DNA of 64,000 nt, from the NCBI RefSeq assembly GCF_017353415.1, contig NZ_JAFMPX010000001.1, positions 124,001-188,000 on the forward strand, in the 5' to 3' direction. The translations under genes were made by a program, and so were the position numbers. The notes beneath the pieces were generated by a model, which was given only the letters and a program-made list of their open reading frames with translations, was not told where the DNA came from and made no database searches. The stretch comes from Arthrobacter sp. E3 (GTDB lineage: Bacteria; Actinomycetota; Actinomycetes; Actinomycetales; Micrococcaceae). Numbering within the stretch: position 1 is the stretch's first letter; each line of letters opens with the position of its first letter. Positions 25,306 through 33,576 of this stretch are shown piece by piece.

Positions 25306-26448
25306 ATGAATATTGAACCCCTGCTCAAGGCCCTTTCCGAAGCACTCGCCGGCGAAGGCCCAGCCGTCGAAATCGACCCGGACGGAAGCTTCACCCTCAT
25401 CCCGCAGGCCGAGCTGGGACTGCCGGCCGGAAGCGAAACGGACATTGCCGCCGTCGTGCGCACCTCGGGGAGCACCGGCACACCCAAGCGCACCCTGCTG
25501 AGCGTGGATGCACTGGCGGCGTCCTCGGTTGGGACAGCCATGGCGCTGCGCGGCGAGGGCCAATGGCTCCTCGCACTGCCCATGAACTACGTGGCCGGGC
25601 TGCAAGTCTTGGTACGCAGCATGTTCGCCGGCGCCCGCCCCTGGGCCATGGACATGAGCGGCGGCTTCACCCCGGAAGCGTTCACCGAGGCCGCGCATGA
25701 ACTCACCGACAAAATGCGTTTCACCTCGCTGGTCCCGACACAGCTCACCCGCCTGCTGAGCAATCCCAGCGCGGAAACATTGACGGTGCTGCGCCGCTTC
25801 AACGCGATCCTGCTCGGCGGCGGCCCCATCAACCCGGTGCTGCTCGAGGCCGCGCGCGGTGCCGGGCTAAACGTCATCACCACGTACGGCATGAGCGAAA
25901 CGTGTGGCGGATGCGTGTACGACGGCGTCCCCCTGGAAGGCGTGCAACTCGCCATCCGCGAGGGCCGGGTGCTGCTCGGCGGCGACGTTCTGGCCACCGG
26001 ATACCTCGGCGATGACGCACTCACCGCCGCCTCCTTCCATGAAGAAGAGCACGACGGCGAGACGGTGCGCTGGTATGAAAGCGGCGACTTGGGCGAGCTG
26101 GACGCCGAGGGACGCCTGCGCGTGCTGGGCCGGGCGGACGACGTCATCATCACCGGCGGGCTGAAGGTCTCCCCGTCCGTGGTGACCGAGGCATTGCACC
26201 GCGTCCAGGGCGTGCGCGAGGCCTTTGTGGTGCCGGTACCGTCCGCCGAATGGGGGCAGCAGGTGGCGGCCATGGTTGTTGCCTCCTGCTCCCTGCCCGA
26301 GCTGCTGGCCGGTGCGGCGGCACTGGTGGAAGCCCATTTGGTGCCCAAAACTGTGGTGTTCGTCTCCGAGCTTCCCGTGCTTGCCACGGGAAAGCCTGAC
26401 AGGACGGCGATTTTGACCGCTTTGGCCGAAGCCGCCCAAACTCCTTAG
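25306..26448 (+). CDS. menE: o-Succinylbenzoate-CoA ligase
   Basis: ANL-family adenylating enzyme that activates o-succinylbenzoate with CoA, supplying MenB. The 380-residue protein is short, as in actinobacteria. It has the P-loop VRTSGSTGTPKRTLLS near residue 48, TTYGMSETCGG, YESGDLGELDAEGRLRVLGRADDVIITGGLKVSP and the catalytic Lys in LATGKPDR. TATATAGG lies just upstream of ATG 25306 and could act as a weak ribosome site or promoter; co-transcription with menB is likely. Confidence 0.95.
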   Translation: MNIEPLLKALSEALAGEGPAVEIDPDGSFTLIPQAELGLPAGSETDIAAVVRTSGSTGTPKRTLLSVDALAASSVGTAMALRGEGQWLLALPMNYVAGLQVLVRSMFAGARPWAMDMSGGFTPEAFTEAAHELTDKMRFTSLVPTQLTRLLSNPSAETLTVLRRFNAILLGGGPINPVLLEAARGAGLNVITTYGMSETCGGCVYDGVPLEGVQLAIREGRVLLGGDVLATGYLGDDALTAASFHEEEHDGETVRWYESGDLGELDAEGRLRVLGRADDVIITGGLKVSPSVVTEALHRVQGVREAFVVPVPSAEWGQQVAAMVVASCSLPELLAGAAALVEAHLVPKTVVFVSELPVLATGKPDRTAILTALAEAAQTP

Positions 26449-26548
26449 TGCCGTGAAGCGGCACAATTAACGCGGTGGACCCGTTGATTGAGTCCACCAA
26501 CACCCAATGCGCAAAACATATGCGCAAAAGAATTGAAGGAGTAACACC

Positions 26549-27427
26549 GTGGCCACTGTGGGGCAATGGATTTCCGGGGCTCGGCTAAGGACCTTGCCCA
26601 TGGCAGTGGCCCCCGTGATCATCGGTACCGCTGCGGCCTTCGACATGGGGGGTCTGCATTGGGGCCGGGCAGTGTTGGCCATGTTCGTGGCCTTGCTGCT
26701 GCAAATTGGGGTGAACTACGCCAACGACTACTCCGACGGCATCCGCGGCACTGACGAAGTGCGGGTGGGGCCGCTGCGCTTGGTGGGCAGCGGTGCGGCG
26801 AAGCCCTCGCATGTGAAGTTTGCCGCGTTTGCCGCGTTTGGTCTGGCCATGTTGGCCGGTTTGGGACTGGTGGTGCTGTCGCAGGCTTGGTGGCTGCTGC
26901 TGATCGGGGCCGGGGCCGTACTGGCCGCCTGGGGCTACACGGGCGGCAAGAATCCGTACGGCTACATGGGTCTGGGCGACGTGTTCGTGTTTGTGTTCTT
27001 TGGCCCCGTGGCAACCTTGGGCACCACGTTCACCCAGACCGGCGCGGTGAGCACGGCGGCGGTGTTGGGTTCAATCTCGACGGGACTGATCGCCGTCGCA
27101 CTTTTGATGGCCAACAATGTCCGCGACATCCCCACGGACACCGAAGTGGGCAAGCGCACTCTGGCCGTGCGGCTGGGCGATAGAAACGCGCGGCTCAGCT
27201 ATGTGGTGATGCTGGCACTGTCGGTGCTGCTGATGATGTTCCTGGTGCCGGCGAAGCCGTGGATTTTGCTGGTGCTGCTGCTGGTCCCGTTCATGGTGAT
27301 GCCCAGCTGGCTGATGCTCACAGGCAAAATGCGAAAGAACCTGATCCCTGTTTTGCAGCAAACCGGCCTTTTCAACCTGGGTTTCAGCGTGCTGTTCGCC
27401 GTGGCCATGGTGCTCACGGCGTTGTAA
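26549..27427 (+). CDS. menA: 1,4-dihydroxy-2-naphthoate polyprenyltransferase
   Basis: UbiA-family membrane prenyltransferase that attaches the polyprenyl chain, giving demethylmenaquinone. The 292-residue product has the first Asp-rich motif NYANDYSDGIRG near residue 56, the second in NNVRDIPTDTEVGKRTLAVRLG, and eight or so hydrophobic helices. Start GTG 26549 is well supported by AAGGAG at 26537. It lies 100 bp downstream of menE, so it may be read through from menB-menE or have its own promoter. Confidence 0.96.
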   Translation: MATVGQWISGARLRTLPMAVAPVIIGTAAAFDMGGLHWGRAVLAMFVALLLQIGVNYANDYSDGIRGTDEVRVGPLRLVGSGAAKPSHVKFAAFAAFGLAMLAGLGLVVLSQAWWLLLIGAGAVLAAWGYTGGKNPYGYMGLGDVFVFVFFGPVATLGTTFTQTGAVSTAAVLGSISTGLIAVALLMANNVRDIPTDTEVGKRTLAVRLGDRNARLSYVVMLALSVLLMMFLVPAKPWILLVLLLVPFMVMPSWLMLTGKMRKNLIPVLQQTGLFNLGFSVLFAVAMVLTAL

Positions 27428-27464
27428 TCCACGGATCCAGTCCGCGGGTTGCAGTTGGCTGCGT

Positions 27465-27806
27465 TTAGAGCGACTCTTCTTCTGCGCGCTCGGACTTGGA
27501 TGCGCTGGGCTTGCGGTCTGAATCAACCCAGATGTCCGGGTTTTCATCGACCAAGGCATCTTCAGCCTCGGCGTCGGCGGAAGCACCTGCGGACTGTGTG
27601 GTCTCGGCATTCGGTGCGAATCGGCCAGCAACGACGGCGGTTGCGCCGTCGCGCTGCTTGCGCAGGAAAATGAAGCTGATCAAGAAGGCGCCCAGTGCTG
27701 CGACCAAGGCCGCTGTAAGCCAGGAAAAGCCAATCACCTTGTAGGCGAGGAGGAAGAACGCCAAGAAGAGCACGGCGCGGACCAAGGAGTATTTGAAGAA
27801 AGACAC
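27465..27806 (-). CDS. DUF4229 family small membrane protein
   Basis: The 113-residue protein has two N-terminal membrane helices (SLVRAVLFLAFFLLAYKVIG and TAALVAALGAFLISFIFL), then RKQRDG and an acidic, Ala/Ser-rich cytosolic tail. That matches the actinobacterial DUF4229 family, often found beside menA or PLDc_N genes. GTG 27806 lies 6 nt after TAAACT on the minus strand, so it looks leaderless. It is divergent from the PLDc_N gene across 84 bp. Function unknown. Confidence 0.85.
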   Translation of the reverse strand: MSFFKYSLVRAVLFLAFFLLAYKVIGFSWLTAALVAALGAFLISFIFLRKQRDGATAVVAGRFAPNAETTQSAGASADAEAEDALVDENPDIWVDSDRKPSASKSERAEEESL

Positions 27807-27890
27807 GGCTCAAGTTTAGCCGCTGAAACTGAGTGTCTGCCCCGGGTAACGCCCGGGGCGGTAATTTGCCCGTCAACGTTAGAATGAAGC

Positions 27891-28349
27891 ATGCGCTATA
27901 TCATTCCCGTGACTTTAGGTGTTGTCCTGTTTGTCTACGGACTCATCGACTGCCTCCGCAGTGAGCCCAGCGACGTGCGGAGCATCCCCAAGACTGCCTG
28001 GGTATTTATCATTGTGCTTTTGAATGTCATTGGTGTGGCCTTGTGGTTCTTGTTCGGACGCCCCCAATATGCTGGCGCGGCATCCAATCAGTCGCAAACG
28101 CAGGGCGGCCAAGGATCATCTCCGCGCGGCCCGTCCCACACCGTCAGCTATGGCCGCTCGGTGGCCCCGGATGACAACCCCGAGTTCCTGCGTAATCTGG
28201 AAGTCGACAGGGCACAGAAGGTGGAAGCTGAGCGCCTGCGCAAACTCAAGGCCGAGTTGGACGCGCGTGAAGCGAAATTGCGTGAGGACAAGCCGGACAA
28301 GACAGACAAGACTCGCGAGCAGCACCCCAAGGATGAGAACCAAAAGTAG
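27891..28349 (+). CDS. PLDc_N domain small membrane protein
   Basis: The 152-residue protein has two membrane helices (IIPVTLGVVLFVYGLIDCL and TAWVFIIVLLNVIGVALWFLFGRP) separated by the short DVRSIPK loop, which matches the phospholipase D N-terminal (PLDc_N) two-helix module. A charged tail rich in Lys, Arg and Glu follows (coiled-coil-like, residues 100-152). There is no HKD catalytic domain, so it is not a phospholipase. TAGAAT at 27880-27885 lies 5 nt before ATG 27891. Role unknown. Confidence 0.85.
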   Translation: MRYIIPVTLGVVLFVYGLIDCLRSEPSDVRSIPKTAWVFIIVLLNVIGVALWFLFGRPQYAGAASNQSQTQGGQGSSPRGPSHTVSYGRSVAPDDNPEFLRNLEVDRAQKVEAERLRKLKAELDAREAKLREDKPDKTDKTREQHPKDENQK

Positions 28350-28623
28350 CACCCCGCAGCCTACCCTCCGGAGGGTAAACTACCGCGGCTGGGTTGGCGG
28401 CGCCTCTTCGGCACCACCAACCCGGCCGCTATTTTTGGTGGCTACTTCTTTTCCTCGATCTTCACTGTCCAAGAGTCCAATGGACACTGTTCCGTTCAGA
28501 TTCCGAAGAGCTATGAATTTCCCAACAGCGCGCCACCAGACAAAGCTAACTTCAAGATCAGACACAGGCCCTTCCACAGTTGTTAGCGGTGGCATAAACT
28601 GTGCATTAGGAGGTTTGGACGCC

Positions 28624-29235
28624 ATGGACGTGCAGGAAATCAAGGCCAACCGGAAGGGGACGCCGGGCGGGGGCTCGGTTGCTGACTGGATCGCGGCCCG
28701 CGGCCCCTCTTTTACCGAAGCTGACCTCACCGAGGCCCTCGACGATCAGATGCGGGCCTCCGGAACGGTCAGCCTCTCGGCGCGGGACCGCTCATTCTGG
28801 GATTCCAACGCCGGCATCAATGCCGCCAAAGCTGATGTGGCCGCTGCCGCCGCCAAGAATATCGTGTCTGTCCTGGCATCGGACTCAGCTGCCCTGACAG
28901 CCGAGGAACTGGCAAAGAAACTGAAGCTGTCCTCGTCGACAATTAGGCATTACAAGTCTGCGGGGCGGCTCTATTCATATGAGCGCCATGGGAAGCTGCA
29001 CTTCCCCCTGTGGCAATTTGCAGCCGACACGGGCCAAGCCCTGCCGGGTCTATCTGCTGTCCTTGCAGCCCTCCCCCGTGACGCACACCCGCAAACCATT
29101 GCAGGTTTCTTTCAAACGCCACAGCCGGACCTGGTCATTGACGGGGAAGCGTCTTCGGCGAAAGAGTGGCTGGAGTCCGGCGGTGACCCGGATCCGGTTG
29201 TTTCAATTGCCAATGACGTCTCCTTCGGCTTCTGA
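28624..29235 (+). CDS. Xre/MbcA/ParS-type antitoxin of a RES toxin pair
   Basis: The 203-residue protein has a central HTH (TAEELAKKLKLSSSTIRHYK) and a C-terminal toxin-binding-like segment (QPDLVIDGEASSAKEWLESG) followed by DPDPVVSIA, as in antitoxins of the RES-Xre family (COG5642). GGAGG lies 10 nt before ATG 28624. Its TGA shares a base with the toxin ATG (TGATG), the usual coupled antitoxin-first order. The 274-bp gap upstream contains no gene; TAAACT at 28595-28600 may be the -10. Expected to neutralise the toxin and autorepress. Confidence 0.82.
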   Translation: MDVQEIKANRKGTPGGGSVADWIAARGPSFTEADLTEALDDQMRASGTVSLSARDRSFWDSNAGINAAKADVAAAAAKNIVSVLASDSAALTAEELAKKLKLSSSTIRHYKSAGRLYSYERHGKLHFPLWQFAADTGQALPGLSAVLAALPRDAHPQTIAGFFQTPQPDLVIDGEASSAKEWLESGGDPDPVVSIANDVSFGF

Positions 29236-29864
29236 TGGTGGACCAGTATCCGCCTGCCATCGAAGAGTTGCGGGCCCTGGGCATCGAAACAAAGACCCTC
29301 CCACAGAGCACGGTCATGTGGCGAATCCACCAGACCATCTCCCTCCACACCCTGCCTTGGGACCAGATCCGGACGTGGGGCCCGCTGCCCACGGCGCGTT
29401 GGGATCCACATCCACTGCCGCAAGGTGAACATGCACCGCTCGGCGCAGCCTATCTTGGTCGCGACGTGCCCACCTGCCTCGCTGAAGCGTTTCAGCTCAC
29501 GCGGTTCGTCGATGTGGATTCACATGCCACCTACATCACGGCCTTCCGCACTCAGCAGGAAATGATCCTCGCGGACCTCACCGGGGAATGGCTGCTGAAA
29601 GCTGGCGGCTCAGCGCAAGTGGTCTTCCAGGAAAAGGCCCGTACACAGGCTTGGGCGCGCGCCATCCACGATGCTTGGCCCGACCTTGGCGGGCTCATCG
29701 CCCCGTCGGCCGTCATCGGAGGACATGATGTCATAGCGATATGGTCCACGGACGTGTTCCCGCCGGCACCCGAGCTGTCGGTGCCACTAAATTCCCCCGC
29801 CATCCTCGCCGACATTGCGGTTGCATCGGCCCAGATTGGTTTTGGCAGCAACATCGTCATTTGA
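29235..29864 (+). CDS. RES-domain toxin
   Basis: RES toxins degrade cellular NAD+ (known for characterised members). The 209-residue protein shows the conserved residues in order: Arg in VMWRIHQ, Tyr in GAAYLGRD, Glu in TCLAEAFQLTRF, which form the ART-like active site, and later SDPxVI-like elements. Start ATG 29235 overlaps the antitoxin stop by one base. The pair ends 105 bp before a convergent pRiA4b gene, with no obvious terminator between. The catalytic residues look intact, so the pair is probably functional. Confidence 0.85.
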   Translation: MVDQYPPAIEELRALGIETKTLPQSTVMWRIHQTISLHTLPWDQIRTWGPLPTARWDPHPLPQGEHAPLGAAYLGRDVPTCLAEAFQLTRFVDVDSHATYITAFRTQQEMILADLTGEWLLKAGGSAQVVFQEKARTQAWARAIHDAWPDLGGLIAPSAVIGGHDVIAIWSTDVFPPAPELSVPLNSPAILADIAVASAQIGFGSNIVI

Positions 29865-29969
29865 GCACCCGACTTCGAAAGTCACCACTTCCGTCAAGCG
29901 AAACGTGAGCTGCTGCTGGAAGGCAACGCCCCGGCGTCGTGCGTGGGAAACGGCGTACGCCTCCGTGGG

Positions 29970-31778
29970 TCAGAAGAGGCGGATCAGGTCCTCATTCAGA
30001 TCGTCTTTGATGAACTCCTTGGGATCCAAGTGCTCTCCGGGAACCATGCCCAACCAGTCCCGGTATTCCAGGTGTTCCTCGTGCGCGGGATTGTTGACGG
30101 CCTCAACGATCCCCGACCATCCCCACACTCCGCCGCTGTCTTCTGCAGGGCCACGGCCGCGACCACCGGTGCAACGCACAGCCGGCACACTGGCATCGGC
30201 AGGAAGAACCTTCTCCACCGCAATGCTGTGCTCCCAATCGTCGCCAAAGTCATAGGTGTAGGCGATGGTGTCGCGCTCGGCGGCCAGCAGATCCCCGATG
30301 GCGGTTGCGGCCTCATCCAGGGGCGGATCCTCGAAGTGATTTCCGGCTCCCGCCACCCCATATATGGTGCCCGGATAGCCGCCCACACGGAACTCATGCA
30401 GGTGGTAGTCCAACCATTCAAAGGAGGCCTGAATGATGCGGTGCAGCTGTCCCAACGACAGGTCTGAGCGCACCAGCAGCCTGCGCCAAATGGGTGGGCT
30501 GGCCTGCTTGATGGAGATCTTCAGCTGCAGGATCGGCGCTTTGGGGTTGGGTTTGAGCGTTGCGGCCCGTGCGGTGCTGGCCTCGAAGGGGTCAAAGTCG
30601 TCTTCGTCATCATTTTCATCGTTAAAAGCGTCGGCGAGCGCCACCGCCATGCAGGCCACCAACGCTGGCGGCACTTCCACCCGCGCCCCCAGTGTGACGA
30701 CACCCAACTCAGCCAAGTACTCCAAGTCCGCCCGCACAACCTCCCCGGTGAGCTTGTCCTCAAGAGGTCCGACGCCGACGGTCAGCAGCGTGTCAATGCT
30801 CTCCATCTGCGGCGGGGTGTCAGTGGTCGCAGCCACCAAAATGGCGGTTTTGACGGAAGCTGCCTCAATCAAGGCCGGGTCCCAGACTTCACCAGTTTGC
30901 ATGGACAAGGCCACAAATGCCGCAGTGAATTCACGCAGCACCTCGAGTCCTTCAAGATCCGGCTGCTCCAGAAAGCTGTCCGCCCACGGCGTCGGCCAGG
31001 CTCGCGTTGCGCCGACATCCATGAGGCCTGCCACTTCCAACGCTGCCCAGAAGAGTGCCAGCTTGGGTTCCTCATGCATGGACTTGACGCTGCGGACTGC
31101 AACATCCGGAGCAGGCTCACCGGCGAGGAGCGCTTCGGGCTGGTACTTGGCTGACGGCTTTACACCCTTGGCGCGGACACCTATTGCCGCCGCAGCACCC
31201 TCAATGTCCTTTAGCCGCAAAGCGCCTGTCGAGGTGACATCCTTCCCGGTTCCCAACCAGCGCAGCAGCGCCTCCATGCGCCGGGCCAGTTCCGTTCCGG
31301 CCAGGCCTTCCAGTTCCTGCGCCGGGGTCAGTTCAGGGGCAATGATGTGCGGCATCCCTGATTCCTCCGACTCCGCATGGAACAAGGCGTGAACGGCAAG
31401 GAGGTGTTCTTCCGGGCCTGTCCAGGCGCCGGTGTCGGCGAGGAATTCGATGTACAGGTGCACGGATTCAAAGATGAAGTCCAGTTCTTCCTCATCCTGT
31501 CCCTCCACGCCCTCCATCAGCTGCGAAAAAGCGTGCCCGAAGGGAACCGGCTCAAAACTTGTCACGTCCGCTGACGGCGTGGACTCAAAGTAGAGCCCGG
31601 CAACGGCTTTGACCGGTTCCAGCAACAGAAGTGCTGTGTCAGCGGGGAAGTCCTGACCTTGTTCGCACCAGTCGACAAAGCCCTTGGTGACCGCACCGAT
31701 GGCCCGCTCAGCCCGCAGCGCGCCGACGGAGGTGCCACGGATCGCGCCCTTGCTGCTGCGCTTGGTTTTCTTTGTCAT
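29970..31778 (-). CDS. Plasmid pRiA4b ORF-3 family protein
   Basis: The 602-residue protein has a C-terminal pRiA4b ORF-3 domain from about residue 420: LQLKISIKQASPPIWRRLLV, SLGQLHRIIQASFEWLDYHL, AYTYDFGDDWEHSI and a final HLEYRDWLGMVPGEHLDPKEF. The N-terminal 400 residues are largely helical with a long acidic linker (DAFNDENDDEDDFDPFEAS) before the domain; I cannot assign that part. The family is widespread on chromosomes and plasmids, and its function is unknown. AGGAAG lies 5 nt upstream of ATG 31778. It is convergent with the RES toxin and shows no sign of being plasmid-borne here. Confidence 0.82.
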   Translation of the reverse strand: MTKKTKRSSKGAIRGTSVGALRAERAIGAVTKGFVDWCEQGQDFPADTALLLLEPVKAVAGLYFESTPSADVTSFEPVPFGHAFSQLMEGVEGQDEEELDFIFESVHLYIEFLADTGAWTGPEEHLLAVHALFHAESEESGMPHIIAPELTPAQELEGLAGTELARRMEALLRWLGTGKDVTSTGALRLKDIEGAAAAIGVRAKGVKPSAKYQPEALLAGEPAPDVAVRSVKSMHEEPKLALFWAALEVAGLMDVGATRAWPTPWADSFLEQPDLEGLEVLREFTAAFVALSMQTGEVWDPALIEAASVKTAILVAATTDTPPQMESIDTLLTVGVGPLEDKLTGEVVRADLEYLAELGVVTLGARVEVPPALVACMAVALADAFNDENDDEDDFDPFEASTARAATLKPNPKAPILQLKISIKQASPPIWRRLLVRSDLSLGQLHRIIQASFEWLDYHLHEFRVGGYPGTIYGVAGAGNHFEDPPLDEAATAIGDLLAAERDTIAYTYDFGDDWEHSIAVEKVLPADASVPAVRCTGGRGRGPAEDSGGVWGWSGIVEAVNNPAHEEHLEYRDWLGMVPGEHLDPKEFIKDDLNEDLIRLF

Positions 31779-31906
31779 TGCTTCCTGTCTCCAAATGGGG
31801 GCCGGTCACTTCTCCCCACCAACTCTAGCCATTGTCACCACAGTGGCGAATTACTGGAGCACCCTGCTGTCATCAGGCGACCCAGCTGCTTTCAGGACCC
31901 CGAACT

Positions 31907-31935
31907 CCCAACTCCCAAAAAAGTTGGGAGTTGGG
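31907..31935. repeat. Perfect 12-bp hairpin in the 31779-32092 intergenic gap
   Basis: CCCAACTCCCAA (31907-31918) pairs with TTGGGAGTTGGG (31924-31935) over an AAAAG loop. It lies between two divergent genes, so a terminator role is not obvious. The rest of this 314-bp gap has no gene; promoters for both flanking genes must lie here, and TTGACC at 32040 is a candidate -35 for the DUF5129 gene. Confidence 0.6.
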
Positions 31936-32092
31936 GGCCCACCTCGAATCGAGCGGCCAAAAGACTGCCCGCCTGCATCGACGCACTAGCCAGTGTGCCT
32001 GTTTCCGTCATGCCTGTTTCCTCCGGCGACTGACTGTGATTGACCCGCGCCGGTAGAGTCGTAGGTCAACGCTGCTACGGAAATGGGGAACA

Positions 32093-33535
32093 GTGAAGAA
32101 GTTTCTGGGAATTCTCGCCCTGACAATCATGGCCATTGTGGGAATCGCTCCCGCAGCTACCGCAGCTACACCGACCGAGGTGGTTATTGAGGACACCGCA
32201 GGAGTGCTGTACCAGCCACAACTGCTGCCGGCCTTGGAAAAAGTCAACTTCCACAAACCCACCAAGGTCGCCATCTATACCCGCAACGGCACGGCCAGCG
32301 ACAACTTCAACGAAGAAGTCCTGCGCTACGCACGTGTCAACCATCCGGAATGGATCAGCGCCGACGGGCAGAAGTGGGCGGACGGCTTGTTCATTTTTGC
32401 CTTCGATCCAGTGGGCCGTCAGGTGGGCACGTACATGGGCGAGGACCGCAAGGTGTCACTACAAAAACGCGAAGCCATTCAGGACGCCGCAAAGAAACTC
32501 TTTGTCGAAGCCCAGTGGACGGATGGAACTATTGCGGGAGTAAAAAAGGGGGCCTCTCTGATTAACCAGCCGTGGTACCTCTCCTTGGGCTTCATCATCA
32601 CCGCAAGCATCGCCGGCGGCGTCGCCCTCCTGGGTTTCGGCGCCCGTGCCGTAGTGCGGTCCAATAACCGCAAGAAGGCCGCCGAGCATCTCAAGCGTGG
32701 GGACACCGCATACTCCAGCGTGAGCTTTGCCTTGGATGTCACCGAACTTAACGCGAAAACTATCCCGGAATCGTCCACCTACGGAGCTCTGGTGCTGGAA
32801 AAGTACCGCGACTTTAGCACTCGCTACCATGAAGCCATCACTCTGAATCAGCAGGTTCACTCGCTCACTCAGAAGGAACTCTCCAAGGGCGCCAACGTCA
32901 AACTGGTTGGCAAGTATGCCGATCTTGCAACGGAGCTGGACGATCTTGACGACGTCATTGCAGACACCAACACCCTACTCAACAGGTTTGCCGGCTGGGA
33001 AGGCGCCTGGGACAGACAGTCCCAGGCCTTGTTCAATGACCTGAACCAGCTCCCGGCGTTGATCTCGCAACCCGAAGCTCAGGGAATGCCCACGACCACG
33101 TCCCTGGCCTCACTTCACGCCCAAAGGACCCAGAGCCTCCAACAGTTGGCCGCCGATTTCCAATCGGGGCTCATCTCTCCCGAAGCCGCCCTAGACCAGC
33201 TCCGGGACATTCGCGCCGAATTGACGGGCATGTTGCAGCAGCATTCAGAACTCATGATCAACAAGTACGCCAAAACGAGTTCTGAGAAGCAGCACATGCG
33301 CGACACCATGGACCTCAACCGCAGGAATGACGCGCAACTGGGCAGGTCCACCATCTTGGGATCCGTTTACGGCTGGAACATGTTCTACTCGGTGCATTCC
33401 TTCAACCACGGCTACACCACTGCCCGCCAACAGGTCGACACCTCACGCAGCAGCTCCAGTTCAGGAGGCAGCAGCAGCGGATACGGTTCCAGCGGCGGCA
33501 GCTTCTCCGGTTCAGGCAGTTCCTCCAGTTTCTAG
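32093..33535 (+). CDS. DUF5129 (TPM-like) exported membrane protein
   Basis: A signal peptide (MKKFLGILALTIMAIVGIAPAATA), an extracytoplasmic TPM-like domain (residues about 28-150, with VVIEDTAGVL, ADGQKWADGLFIFAF and YMGEDRK), one membrane span near residue 165 (SLGFIITASIAGGVALLGF), then a long helical cytosolic region, and a Ser/Gly-rich low-complexity tail of about 30 residues. This layout matches DUF5129 proteins of Micrococcaceae. GTG 32093 follows GGGGA by 4 nt. Function unknown; TPM domains elsewhere have phosphatase or photosystem-repair roles that need not apply here. Confidence 0.82.
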   Translation: MKKFLGILALTIMAIVGIAPAATAATPTEVVIEDTAGVLYQPQLLPALEKVNFHKPTKVAIYTRNGTASDNFNEEVLRYARVNHPEWISADGQKWADGLFIFAFDPVGRQVGTYMGEDRKVSLQKREAIQDAAKKLFVEAQWTDGTIAGVKKGASLINQPWYLSLGFIITASIAGGVALLGFGARAVVRSNNRKKAAEHLKRGDTAYSSVSFALDVTELNAKTIPESSTYGALVLEKYRDFSTRYHEAITLNQQVHSLTQKELSKGANVKLVGKYADLATELDDLDDVIADTNTLLNRFAGWEGAWDRQSQALFNDLNQLPALISQPEAQGMPTTTSLASLHAQRTQSLQQLAADFQSGLISPEAALDQLRDIRAELTGMLQQHSELMINKYAKTSSEKQHMRDTMDLNRRNDAQLGRSTILGSVYGWNMFYSVHSFNHGYTTARQQVDTSRSSSSSGGSSSGYGSSGGSFSGSGSSSSF

Positions 33536-33576
33536 CTCGCCATGTCTTGCGGAAAGGGTTGTGCAGAAAGGCAGCC

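Noticed and set aside
29970-31778. pRiA4b ORF-3 gene as evidence of a plasmid or integrated element
   Set aside because: The family is common on chromosomes; no replication, partition or transposition genes lie nearby.
32040-32069. TTGACC...GGTCAA inverted repeat upstream of the DUF5129 gene, resembling the FNR-like sites
   Set aside because: The spacer is 18 bp rather than 4, so it does not match the 12.5-13.5 kb sites; more likely a -35 plus chance.
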